From: Nezara viridula
Taxonomy: Eukaryota > Arthropoda > Insecta > Hemiptera > Pentatomidae
Direction: 5' to 3'
Assembly: GCA_928085145.1 (NCBI GenBank)
Contig: OV725077.1
Coordinates: forward strand, 63,821,495-63,885,494
Length of the DNA: 64,000 nucleotides
The position numbers and the translations under genes were made by a program. Below are positions 21,390-32,180 of the stretch, one piece after another (within the stretch, counting starts at the first letter, position 1; each line of letters begins with the position of its first letter). The notes under the pieces are model-generated. The model made no database searches and was not told the DNA's origin. It saw nothing but the letters and a program-made list of their open reading frames with translations.

Positions 21390-21690
21390 GTTTAGTTATA
21401 GGCTTCATTATCCTTTCTGATTTTCCGGCAAATAGATATACATCTGTAATTCGTATATAATGCTGCCAAGTATAATACGTCTTTCCAAGTATACTTTAAG
21501 AAGGAAAAGATTATATAAAAAATAAAAGTAGATTTCGTTGAGATTAGTCTGAATTCCTTCCTCGCAATCGCATCCTGCGAACTGATTCCGTATTCCTTGC
21601 TGTGCGGACAATCAGGCATGATCTCTTGAAAGAGTTCCAAGCTATTTGCTATGCTACATCCGTCACCATCATGCTGGCATTCATATGTAG
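21390..21690 (-). other. Possible exon or exon relic on the minus strand (unrecognised)
   Basis: From about 21690 downward one frame reads YECQHDGDGCSIANSL, then FQEIMPDCPHSKEYGISSQD and AIARKEF before it turns into AT-rich sequence. The composition is more protein-like than that of neighbouring frames. It contains HDGDG and three cysteines, which recalls the stretch after the zinc-binding helix of ADAM-type metalloproteases. The zinc helix itself is not here, and no clear acceptor or donor bounds the frame. It could be an exon, a decayed gene copy or chance. Confidence 0.2.
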
Positions 21691-22354
21691 TAAGGCTCTG
21701 ACTTTTAAAAATTATACCACATTATTTGAGCATTTCTTTTACTCAAGTGCCCCCTTTCTAAGTAGAATTCATAATAATTAGTTTTAATTATTTCCGCTGA
21801 GGAAAAAATCATCCTTACCTTGAATAGTTAATATTGGAACGTAACATTTAATGATAAGCATTATCTTTACATAATATTACTCAATTCTGTTTTATGACTG
21901 TATACGATATTTTCCTTAATGTATAATAGAATGCAATGTATGAAGTGCCATTTTTAAGATTACATTCTATTCCAGTGCCAAAAACTGGGCGTCCTCTTGA
22001 TAAAACAGGAACAAATTGTGAAGTAAACAAAACTTTATTTTCCCATAGCTCAAAGTACACAATTATAGAATTCATTGACTGCAGAAATTATAAAAACAAA
22101 TATTCTTGAATATTAAACTATGAAAAATAAACTAAATAGATAATAACTATTAAAATATTCCACAGATGTTAAACTATAGATGAAACTCTTTTCTGGCTGA
22201 TTAAATGTTAAATATTTCTCCATGGTAGTAGCGTGTTTATTAATAAAGTAGGATAGCTAGTTTATTTTTTAAACTCGATTAAATCACAAGGAACAATAAT
22301 TCTTTTAAACATAATATTTTTTTGTTTTTCTTAACAGGTGCTTCCATTTAGTAG
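21691..22354. other. Non-coding DNA
   Basis: AT-rich, no gene or repeat recognised. Confidence 0.45.
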
Positions 22355-22602
22355 GAAAAGCCTGTGGGTTTTTTTTTTTTTTTTTTTTTTTCCTTCCTTG
22401 CCTTTTAGACTATACGGGTTTTCCCGGGGCAAGGTGTGATGGCGGTGGATTCATGCCAGAGTTAAAAGACCTCCCTGTACCGGGACGCGAACTCGTAATT
22501 ATTTTGTCTTTTGTATCTTGGTTATCAGACTGCCGCTCGACGGGCGGTGCTGTGCAAACGCGTTAGTAAGCACGGCCACCCAGTCCCATAGAAGCCCGTG
22601 AG
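22355..22602 (-). mobile_element. tRNA-derived SINE, second family
   Basis: On the minus strand the element (22370-22588) starts GGGACTGGGTGGCCGTGCTT, an A-box-like start, and has a B-box-like GAGTTCGCGTCCCGG about 85 bases later, as in a tRNA with a long insert (Ser/Leu type) or a diverged head. It ends in a ~20-base poly(A) (T run at 22372-22391). The flanks AAAAGCCTGTGGGT (22355-22368) and AGAAGCCCGTGAGT (22589-22602) form an imperfect 14-bp target duplication. No other copy is present in the window. Confidence 0.75.
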
Positions 22603-23059
22603 TAGTAACTTAAAAAAATATATATAATATAATTATTTAAGTATTTGGCTCAGATAATCATAGAAAAAATATTTGGTGTGTCCACTCACACGACTTTCCT
22701 CCCTATTTCAGAAAAGTTTTTATATCTTTAAATATGTTCTTGAAGAAACAGAAAAGAATCAAACTAGATTTATTTTCCTGAAAATTGATCAAACAAAAGA
22801 TTTGAATACGATTTATTTGATAAACTAAAGCAATGTAAACCGGCATAAGATAGATCAGTTTAAACATTTCAATATATTGCTGATCAAAAACTTTTTTCCA
22901 TAGCTTAGTATTGTCAAACAGTAATTTCTGTTAAAAGTAGAGGAAATAATGAAGATTGCCGGCAACAAATTTTCTTACTTTCACTTAGTCATCTTTATTC
23001 TCTCATTCACCGCTTTCTGACCGTTTTCGCTCTACAGTCTATAGAGAAACATGTTTTTC
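22603..23059. other. Non-coding AT-rich DNA
   Basis: No gene or repeat recognised. Confidence 0.45.
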
Positions 23060-23330
23060 ATTTATTGTGCGCAAGCTATGGCGAATGTAGCACCGAATTT
23101 CTGTCGCAGGCATCAGTAGTAAAACAACCTACAAAATAAAAAAAGAAGCAACAAAATCGGTTCAGTAGTTTCCGAGAAAATCTTGGCACAGACAAACAGA
23201 CAGACCAATGGCTAAAAATTATTTTATCGGACTCAGCGGGCTCTGAAACGTTTAGATTCGTCGAAAACATCTTGTCGGAAATTTGACCCGATCGCAATAA
23301 TTTCATTACCTAGTATAGAAAGGAATGTAA
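23060..23330. repeat. Interspersed repeat fragment, retrotransposon 3'-end type
   Basis: Contains AAAATCGGTTCAGTAGTTTC followed by GCACAGACAAACAGACAGACC. This paired phrase (a 'guess a sign of AATCGGTTCAGTAG' step then an ACAGAC run) is characteristic of 3' regions of RTE-type and related arthropod repeats. The family cannot be assigned without a library, and no coding part is visible. Confidence 0.5.
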
Positions 23331-23679
23331 AAAAAAACGGACTGATGAAAACACTTCACTCTTCCCTTCCCTTAAATCCTCTGATTCAAATAAGGTGTAA
23401 TGGAACCTAAATTACAACTATTTAGCTATTTATAAGCTTTCAGCTAAAGCATTCATAACTCCTCGGCGTTTGCGTCAAATTGAAGTTTAATAAAGCCGTT
23501 GGAATGCTCTTCCTACTGACACGGATAGCTTTTGGATTTAATGTTTTTCGAGTTATAAATTAATAAAAACTTCTTTTATACAAACTAATTTTTATTTTAT
23601 ATCTTTAATTTTGATTTATTTACGAAGGTAGACTTTTTATATCATTTCGTGTAACACACAGAGAGCTAAATCCCTATTA
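23331..23679. other. Non-coding DNA
   Basis: No gene recognised. Composition is more even around 23440-23530. Confidence 0.4.
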
Positions 23680-24310
23680 ATTTTCGTAGTTATCGGTGAA
23701 GCCGTTTTAAATAGTCCGTCGTACAGACTTCTTTTTATCAAATTATTAACATCCGTCTGGAACTTCGTAAATAGCTTCATCTCATTGTAACCCACAACTA
23801 TTTTATGTACGGAAATTCTCGGTATTGGGACGTTTTCAATCTGGAGATCGGCAAACTTCGTCTATTTTATTTGATTATAAAAATTTGTAAATACCCATGC
23901 TTTCTTCTTGAATCATAAGATATGAATAAAAAGTTGATAAAAAAGATGGCCTACGAAAAATATTGGGCCGTTTGGCGTGACCTCTAGCACCAACATTTCA
24001 AAATAACGAGGTTCCAATGGTCCAATATTTCTATAAGCCACCTTTGTTTCTCGATTTTGTGATTAAATTATCTTACGAGTCAAGTGAACAGCAAATAGGT
24101 AATTATGTGTTTTTAGTACCTAATTAAATAGACAAAGTTTGGCGATCTCCAGATTGAAAATGCTCCAATTTAAAGAGTTTTGTAAATAAAATATTTGTAG
24201 GCTACGATGAGATAAATCTATTCAGGAAGTTTTAGGTGGATGTTAATAATTTGAAAAAATGAGTCTGTACCACAGTCTAAAAGTTATCACAAGTTTTTGA
24301 TTGTTGACCG
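23680..24310. repeat. Long inverted repeat (fold-back element), ~630 bp
   Basis: The left arm (about 23680-23969) is the reverse complement of the right arm (about 24019-24310), centred near 23995. Paired landmarks include CAAATTATTAACATCC at 23739 against 24238-24253, TTTTCAATCTGGAGATCG near 23836 against 24138-24160, and AATATTGGGCC at 23959 against 24019-24029. The coordinates of these pairs sum to nearly the same value (about 47990), so the arms are collinear with few indels. Divergence is roughly one base in five. The ~50-base loop is GTTTGGCGTGACCTCTAGCA and following. This is an old palindromic or fold-back transposon without coding capacity. Confidence 0.85.
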
Positions 24311-24539
24311 AATTTCGAAGGGTCCAGCCAAGGTAAACATTTCGTGAAGAAAATATGCATTTGAGGGTGTTTTGAGGTGCGCAAAACGATTGTCAATTTT
24401 GTTTCTCTCTATTTTTTTTTCTCTCGGCTCCCAGATCCCATTGGAAAGAATGATGGAATATGTGCCTAATATTTTTTCGGTGTAGTATCACCAAAAAGAA
24501 ATTTATTGAAATCGGTGACCACAGACTGTATCTTCTCCA
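24311..24539. other. Non-coding DNA
   Basis: Contains ATTTATTGAAATCGGTGACC near 24503, the same kind of repeat phrase as at 7083. No gene. Confidence 0.4.
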
Positions 24540-25015
24540 TGTTAGTTTAATTTATGTTCATTTATTAGAGAACATTTAAAACTCTTATTCACCTCCTTAA
24601 TCTCTTCGCATAATCCCTATCCAGTTCCAGTCTGTAATCCAGACTTTTTTAATTATGTCATTCGAGTTCTGATAATGGTTAACTTACTCAAATCATGAGC
24701 CTCCTTCGGTTTCCACTGAATTTCGACACCGGTGTCGCGGGTGAGAGAGAAGCGCTGGGATCTGAAGATGCGGTCTAGCCTTGTCCTCTTTAAGTATGGA
24801 ACAGGAACCTAGCTGACTATAATAATTTTAATTAAGGGTCAATGTGTTTTATAATTTATTAAATTTTATTAGTTTTATTTAAAAGTTTTATAATTTTTCT
24901 TGTTTTTTGCATATATGGTATAAATACGTCACACAAAGGAGTAATACATAGTGCCCTTAAATGAGACAGAATGCATTATTTCTTAGTAAATATATATTAT
25001 AAAAATAAAAAAATG
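24540..25015 (+). mobile_element. Jockey-like 3' end, subfamily A variant
   Basis: The first ~100 bases are a badly decayed end of ORF2 (CACCTCCTTAATCTCTTCGC … CCCTATCC matches the HPNPLAQSLS codons of the full element). The 3' UTR landmark follows: GACACCGGTGTCGCGGGTGA, equivalent to TACCAGTGATGCGGTTGAGA at 4451. It ends in the AGTGCCCTTAAATG end shared with 8204-8446, plus an A-rich tail. Confidence 0.7.
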
Positions 25016-25455
25016 AGTAAAAAAGAAGGGGAACTGAAAATTATTTATTTCCTAGATGTTAAACTTTATTCCTCATTATTGCAGGAAACTGTACATTGCA
25101 ATACTCTTATTTTATCTTAAATAATAGATAGATAGTAATTCACTTCATGAATAACCCAAAGAGATTGACGAGTTTCAATAAGGACCAGACGAAAAAAAAA
25201 AACCTTATCCCTCTTCTACTTTCTTTAATACCCTACCTTAGAAATGAAAAATTAACGATTTAAATATTCAGAAAGTTAGGCGTCCCATTGAAGAAAAGGC
25301 AATCCCTATTGAGATAAAGATAAATCATTTCTCATCCAATGACCATTAAAAAGGGACTTCTCAAGAGGAGAGTCAACAGTTGGAGGCGAAGATATCCCAC
25401 CCGTTTCCGCTGGGAAAAGAGAGAACCCTCCAGGGAAGAAATCGATAGAGTTGAA
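25016..25455. other. Non-coding DNA
   Basis: No gene recognised. Poly-A near 25193. Confidence 0.4.
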
Positions 25456-25728
25456 TTAGGATATTGTTTGGAGCTGCTCTGTCAGTAGGCTGTCATTCGA
25501 GGTAATAGCTTCAACTAATAGATCATTGTGGCCGTACTGGACTTCCTTTAAAGGACATAGCGTGAAGCCACGGTCTATCGAACCTTGTTGGTCGATTTGG
25601 ACTGAATTAGTCATTGACAGGGTCTGTTGCTTCTGATCTGAATGGATGTGTCCACGTTCAGTGGCTTGGAAAATCAAAGGAGGTTTACAATAAGTGGAGT
25701 GGTTTGGCTTATTGTACTTCAGCTCCAT
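25456..25728 (-). CDS. Hypothetical 90-residue frame, doubtful
   Basis: An ATG frame of 90 residues (MELKYNKPNHSTYCKPPLIF start, QLQTIS end) in a region of mixed composition. The amino-acid mix is plausible for a protein (Gln, His, Asp, Thr, few runs), unlike most frames nearby. I recognise no domain, signal peptide or membrane segment. No splice sites or neighbouring exons were found, and nothing in the window repeats it. It may be a single exon, a decayed transposon piece or chance. Confidence 0.2.
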   Translation of the reverse strand: MELKYNKPNHSTYCKPPLIFQATERGHIHSDQKQQTLSMTNSVQIDQQGSIDRGFTLCPLKEVQYGHNDLLVEAITSNDSLLTEQLQTIS

Positions 25729-25975
25729 GACTTAAAAAAAAATCCTTCGAATTCTTTGGGTTCACATTTTGGAGAATCCAAGAGCAAGTTAGGTGTTTAC
25801 ACATGGAAGAAAAATTGGAGCTGTTTTATCTGGTGCAGACCGCTCCAGTAGATCTCTCTGACAAGCGCTCTATCATGTGTTTACAAGCTGTCTTTTTTTT
25901 ACTACTCTTTGGTAAAATATTAACCGGTCAACAGAGGAACCGGTTATTGGACATAAAGTCCAGTCAGTTATTTAC
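25729..25975. other. Non-coding DNA
   Basis: Forward frames here (25642-25851, 25803-26144) are low-complexity and unsupported. Confidence 0.4.
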
Positions 25976-26122
25976 TTTTTTTTTATCAAAAAACAAAATA
26001 ATACAACAACAAAAAAACGCTTATACACAGAAGCATATTTTAAGGATACTTTTATTTTATCAAAAACAAAATCATAATAAAAAAACGCTTATTCACAAAA
26101 TGTATCTTTTAACAAGATACAA
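25976..26122. repeat. 72-bp tandem duplication
   Basis: Two adjacent diverged units share TTTATCAAAAA-CAAAAT, AAAAAAACGCTTAT(A/T)CACA and an end AAGATAC/AGGATAC. Period about 72 bases. Confidence 0.8.
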
Positions 26123-28504
26123 TATTAATTTTAAAAGCAAATAAAATCATTTAATTTAAAACACCATCAGTTTTTTTGATTTTAGAATGCTTGTCCTATT
26201 GGGCAATAAGGTTCGGTAATTGTGAAAAAACGATTTCAATGGCTATTCCATCAATAACATTTTTTTTTCTATTGACAAAAACCCATATATATCCCTTATA
26301 CCAAGGCACAAAAATATTCTTTGCTGTTTTTTTTTTGTTTTTTTTGGTTGCATCTTTCCTCTCTTTAAAATGAAAGACGAGAATGGAAAAAAAATATAAT
26401 TAAATCATAATTTAATATAATATCGAACCTCTTAGAGAAACATATCCGGACTAATTTTAAGATTCAAATAATTCGCTTGGAATTTAAGATGCATTTTGAA
26501 AGTGTTGAATTTTTCTGATTTCAGATATTTTATAAGATTGTATACGATACCATAACGATAGTGACGATGCATAAGTAAACTATTTCACAAGGTAGCAAGT
26601 TATGAACAATTTACACTAACTGTTTTGTGTAGAAGAGGCAACTATTAAAAAATATTTGTCGGGAATGTTCTGCTGAAGCATCAATACAACATCTTAGTGC
26701 AAAAATGTCTCGGGTTGCTTATGACGTATTTTTCAATTTTCATATTTTTTAGTTTGGTTGACCGATCTCACCAAGATATTTTGTCAGATTTTATACAAGA
26801 ATTCTTCTGAGAAATCTAAATTATGATACAAATAAAGTAAGTTTGATTTTTTTGAAAATTTCAAGATGAAATTTGCTATGTGCAAGGGGCAAATAAGCAT
26901 TTTAAAAAAAAGCAAATTAAAAAAAAATTCGTGCTGCTGCAAGATAATTTTTTTTTCAAAATGTTATGATTGTTTCGTTGGTAGAACCAGAATGTGGCGC
27001 CCAGACATTTTGTTAGATTTTAATTTTGCTACTCTTCTGGGAAATGTAAAAATTGATACAAACTATGTCCTAATTTCTTACGAGGTAATTATTGACATTT
27101 TTTAATATTTTGAAAAATCCTAATTGCCAAAATCAATCTGAGAATTTTCCAAACATAATTTATCTTCGAACTAAATGATGAGATCCTCCATATCCTCTAG
27201 TCAAATCTTCTGCTGCTTATGAGATAAGAAAACAAATTATAGCTCATCAGACTAATTGTCATGAATTATTATTATTAAGAAACACACATATATCTATATA
27301 AATATTTATATTATTTTTATGTTATCCATTTTTATGAATACAATTACACCATCTTAGCAATAATACAAATCTCAGAAATTTAATACAACGGCTGCGGTTG
27401 CCAAGCTCATTTGTATTTCATAGCAGGCCGTTTGAATAAATCTTTACATTCTCACTCAGCACTGAATAAGTAGATAACCCCTTCATTTCCTAATATAAAA
27501 TAGAACTGATTCTGTGGGATAAGCTTATTTAAAAACAAATGGAATACTTAATTTATTATTTTAGATGTATTTTTTTCCTTTCAACTAACATTCTATGATG
27601 TCAGAACTAATTAAATTTGTTGAGAGAATTTCAACAATTATAATTTATTTCTAAGCTCAAAGATTTTAAAGTGTCAAGAGATCATAGACGAGTGATATTA
27701 GTGACATGATATAATCGATAACTTCTGTAACTCATTTTTCGACCATTTCTAATTTCTCCGTGAGGTTGCCATATCACCCTTGAAACATTTTAGTATGAAA
27801 ATGATAGTTTTGTAAAAATAATAATAATAATTTTTTCAATAAAACTTTCTTCCATATGTATACTGTGGTTAATATACATATTATGTAATCTCAACACAAA
27901 CTACATTTTATAGTGAATGCTTTGTATTTTCAACATTCATTTATATCAACAGTTAAATTATATTACAGTCCATCTATTCCTGATAAATGCAAGCAAATAT
28001 GTTTAATCTGGTTAGTCCAGTTGCTTGAAAAGAGCGTTAGTGGAAAATGAAAACAATACAATTTTTTACTTCAATACTTTGTCTGACCTTATTACAAACC
28101 AAAAATATATAACTTTTTTGAACTTCTAGCGTTAATACATGAATATCTAAATCCGGTAGTTAGGAAGAAATAAAATTCCTATCCTTGATTTGGTATATTG
28201 AATTTTATCACATTCTGAATGAGAAAGTATGTAAGATCATTATTCGATATTTCCGTTTCAATCTTAAAAGGTATAAATAATACGAAAAATATACAGTAAA
28301 GGAATTACAGCCCAACGAGGATAGAAATGATGAGTTTCACAGGATACAAGGTATTATTTCAACAAACAAGCATAAATGAATCATTGTATAACTTTTTTTT
28401 TTAAGGATAAAACATTTATGTATGAATGTTTATACATAAACATTCATTGTTTATACATGAATGTTTTTATGTTACAATTTATAAATAATATATATAATTT
28501 TAAT
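26123..28504. other. Non-coding AT-rich DNA
   Basis: No supported gene. The 27370-27500 part (GGCTGCGGTTGCCAAGCTCA onward) is of higher complexity and could be a conserved non-coding block. At 28412-28470 a local palindrome (ATGAATGTTTATACATAAAC with its mirror and a further ATGAATGTTT) could fold into hairpins. Confidence 0.4.
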
Positions 28505-28772
28505 TTTATCATTCGGGTCCGCTGATTTAGCCCGAGCCAGATGCCTATGCTTTCATGATAAACTCCAATCCACTTGTTTCCAACCTTGCTTCTTTCTCGT
28601 TCCTGAGAATCCACCTAGGAGCCTGAAAAGAAGATGGCCTCGTAATCTATTTACCTAGAATTAAATAAGGAATGCGCTTCAAATCTGTTTATGTCATTAT
28701 TTCTTATGTGTGCATTTTTACTAGTTGTATTGTTTATACAGCTATAAATTTCATTAAATAAATAAAAAATCA
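28505..28772 (+). mobile_element. Jockey-like 3' end, subfamily B
   Basis: The end of ORF2 in shifted frames: PEPDAYAFMINSNPLVSNLA, then SLKRRWPRNLFT and a stop, followed by a 3' UTR with TATGTGTGCATTTTTACTAG and an (AAAT)n tail at 28757-28771. It matches the subfamily B copies at 11040-11440 and 18770-18905. Confidence 0.8.
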
Positions 28773-29763
28773 TTCATCATTCAAAGTGACGGGTTGCCCA
28801 CTATTTCCACGGATTCACGAGTTATCCTCTAATAGGTATGTAACGATTTCTTCAGGAAACGGTGTGCTCGCTTGAGTGTTTTATAACCATCGGCTTTCAA
28901 TACGTACTAATTATTGTATAAAATAAATGTAGTCCTCAAAAGCATCGATTTTTAAGTTTTTGATATTTAGGGTAAAAGCGCCAGTAGCTTAAGGAAATTT
29001 CTTTGAACTTTTAGAAGTAAAAACTTCAATATTGATGTTTTAGTATTGCGCTTGGATTCGTCTTATACAACTACTACTCGCCTTAACAAGACATATTTCA
29101 AACCCATGAAGCATTCATCTAAATTTAAAAACATTTAATGTTAAGATAATAGTTTTGCTGTACCAATAACTGATAGAAATGAGAATAAGGATGTAATTAA
29201 GCAAAATTTCACATTCTTCTTTTTAATATTAACAAAAATGACCTTTAATTTATTATAAAACTAGCTTCTTGCCTTTCCCGACTTAAATATATCAATATAT
29301 GCTGATCACTGTCAAGAATCTGTTTTTGGCAATAGGAAAATCCATTTTCGCTTTACATTTAATCTACAATTCCTTCACAAAGATAAGTTAAGAACAGATA
29401 AGACATAATTTGAAAACACTCCAAAAACAATAAAACTAAACTTTTAGGATAATGCAGAGTACTTAAAGAGAAAAAGGCAAACTTTAGGTGTGGTACTCTT
29501 ATTGACAGCTTGTTGTTCCTGGGACAGTAAATGGACCGTGAGGTGACCTTCCTAATTTGCTAATTATTATATCGGTTGCGATTTCCGGCAATACTAAAGT
29601 AAAGCAGACAAATATACAAGGAAGAAATACAGAAACTAAAAATATATGAAATAGAGGTCTAGGAGGCCCTGAAATTTTATTCGAGGAGGCTGTCAGGAAT
29701 TTGTACACTGTCAGCTAATGGTGCTTATACCCTATTATACATTATTTGTTTTTTTATGTTGAC

Positions 29764-29767
<4 letters not shown>
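28773..29767. other. Non-coding DNA
   Basis: A 69-codon minus frame (29499-29708) begins with CAAATTCCTGACAGCCTCCT, recalling the IPDSPPR part near the end of the subfamily B ORF2. A decayed LINE end is possible but the match is too short to call. Confidence 0.3.

Positions 29768-29830
<63 letters not shown>
29768..29830. repeat. (TA)n microsatellite
   Basis: About 31 TA units. Confidence 0.95.
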
Positions 29831-29833
<3 letters not shown>

Positions 29834-30767
29834 GTAGCAGAATATTTAAAAATTTATATTACTTGTTCAAAATTGGAACTTTAAACTGATCTTACCTACA
29901 AGCCGGAGAAGGGATATGTTAAGAAATGGGTCAAACGAAAATAGTATCCCGCTACCTCTCAATGTAACGAATACATTGTAACTGATTTCGGATCTACATA
30001 CTTATGCGACTGAGCTTTTTCATATTTATAGTTCACTAGGGTTATAGATGGGTATAAGTTCTTACTGGTTCACTTATAGAATATTCAATGGGATTAGTTC
30101 TGCTTATGCTCACCCTGATATAAGAACGCAAGGTATGAAAACCTGATTTTGACCTTCTATGATATATAAAATAATTATGTAATTTATTTTTTTATGGCTC
30201 CAGTTTAAATAATAACAGAACACCATGTTTAGTATAATATTCCTGTTTATCTATCAATTCAAAATTGATATGTACGAATCAGTCAAATTATTACATAGAA
30301 TGGAAAACAATTTTAAAAGATATTTGAGACATCAGAAACAATTTTAAACTCTAAAATAGTATTCTCTATAATAAATAAAATTTATTGGTATTTACCCCAC
30401 AAACTGACTACAAATTCAGAACATAATACATTGAAGCTTAATACATCAGACATGGACATGGATGTGTTTAATAACACTTGACATTACCATCTTGATGAGT
30501 TGGAAAGAAAATCAGATACTTGCCTAAAATAATGCTCCATGTGACTATTTAATAACTGCTGTTGTGCTCTTCAGCGAATACTCAAGAAAGCTCTACTAGC
30601 ATTCATAATGACAATATACAACTGTATATTAAGAAAAATTAAATTTCCTCTTTATTGGAATTATTAACCCATCAAATTTATCAACAAAACAGTGACAAAA
30701 AATGTTTCACCATTCAGACCTTCTGATGTGTACAAAAATTTAATATACAAAAGACTGATTGCCACAC
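29831..30767. other. Non-coding AT-rich DNA
   Basis: No gene or repeat recognised. Confidence 0.45.
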
Positions 30768-31141
30768 TTTGTAGCATATTCTAAATCTTATATTTTTGGT
30801 GTTTTAAGGGAGTGTAAATTAGTTCATGTTTTCTGTTGCAATTTAATTGTCTAAATCATATTATTGTAAAAAGAACATACGTTTTTATTAATTATGATGT
30901 GAACAAATTTTTGGATGATTTAATAAATGAATTAAACCATTTATTTCGTAGTAAATTAAAAAATATAATATTTTTAATTCATTTATTAAATCATCCAAAA
31001 ACTTGTTCACATCATAACTAATAAAATCGTATGTTCTTTTTAAAATAATATGATTTAGACAATAAAATTGCAACAGAAAACATGAACTAATTTACACTCC
31101 CCTAAAACACCCAAGATATAAGATTTAGAATATGCTACACA
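30768..31141. repeat. Near-perfect palindrome, ~170-bp arms
   Basis: The left arm (30768-30935) is repeated in reverse complement at 30976-31141, with a ~40-base AT-rich loop. GTAGCATATTCTAAATCTTA at 30771 pairs with its complement ending at 31138. Mismatches are few (roughly one in fifteen), so the structure is young or maintained. The mirror frames 30836-31021 (plus) and 30888-31073 (minus), which give almost the same peptide, are an artefact of the palindrome. A transcript would form one long hairpin. Confidence 0.93.
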
Positions 31142-32051
31142 AAATAATAATGATTAAAAATAATACTTGATCACCAATTAGCCTTTCTCACATTAAACTC
31201 AACCATCCAACAATACACAGAGTTAGAGACTACATTACTGCAGAAATAGAGGGAAAACAATTCACAACTTGATTTTGTTTCTTTTTTTAAATTAGAAAAA
31301 TGAGAAAAAAAAATTAAAAACATACTGGCCGGCTGTGTTTCTCTTCCGAGTCCTCAGTGAACAAGGCAATCTTGCAGGACTAAAGTCGTCATATTCAAAG
31401 TGAATATTTTTGTAAAAAAAAATGGAGTAAAATATGCAATTGTGAGTAGCTGAACATACAAACTTCAGCATTAATCGAATAAAAAAAAACAATGTAAATA
31501 ACCATTAAGAGTTCTTAGCAAATATGTAATTACAAAGTTTACTGTTGTGATTGTTAGAAAGATCAACTAATAAATCTTACACCATTCAGTTAATTTTTTT
31601 TTTAAATGTTCAAACTAAATTCATAAAACGTATTGTTCGATTTATAAACAATATTTTAGCATTAACATACAAATTTTAAATGAAGAAACGCATACAATTT
31701 TTAAATACTTATAATGTTTGCGGAAAATCTGAGGACATATTCATATATATTTCCTATTTTACATTTTATATGTACCATGTTTAATTCCATGAGTTTGCAT
31801 AGAAAAAAATATAGTCCATTTATATTCTGAAACATATAAACTTTATTTATATCGCACAGAATTCCTGTTTTGGAACGATCAATCAACCTTAAAATAATTT
31901 GAGAACCCTCAATTTCATGTTGTAAATTGTAATTACTTTTACCTTGTTTTTTATTCACCAAAGATGTAAAAAGATTAATTTTCAAAGGTATCAGAAATAA
32001 TACATATCAACATTGTTTAGAATAGTTGTTAGAAGTAAACGTAAAAGTTTA
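31142..32051. other. Non-coding AT-rich DNA
   Basis: Several short chance frames; none shows a domain. No repeat recognised. Confidence 0.4.
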
Positions 32052-32101
32052 ATGGGTGATAAATATTCAGGATGCAGTCTTTTTAATTTTTTTTTATTTT
32101 T

Positions 32102-32142
32102 GCCAACGTTTCAACCCAAACATGTGGGTCATCTTCAGGGCT
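32102..32142 (-). ncRNA. Hammerhead-ribozyme-like motif (minus)
   Basis: On the minus strand: CTGAAGA (fits the CUGANGA core), a stem II candidate ACCCACATGTTTGGGT, then TGAAAC (fits GAAA plus stem III start) and GTTGGC. The helix ACCCA/TGGGT is complementary. Stem I and the cleavage-site strand are not clear, so catalytic ability is unproven. Confidence 0.45.
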
Positions 32143-32180
32143 GAAAATGTTTTTTAAAATTACAATTAGAGATATAATAA

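Noticed and set aside
29499..29708. Decayed Jockey-like end (minus)
   Set aside because: Only the IPDSLLE stretch resembles the family; no LKRRWPRDL end or 3' UTR landmark.
30836..31073. Two opposite-strand frames giving nearly the same peptide
   Set aside because: Direct consequence of the palindrome at 30768-31141, not evidence of coding.
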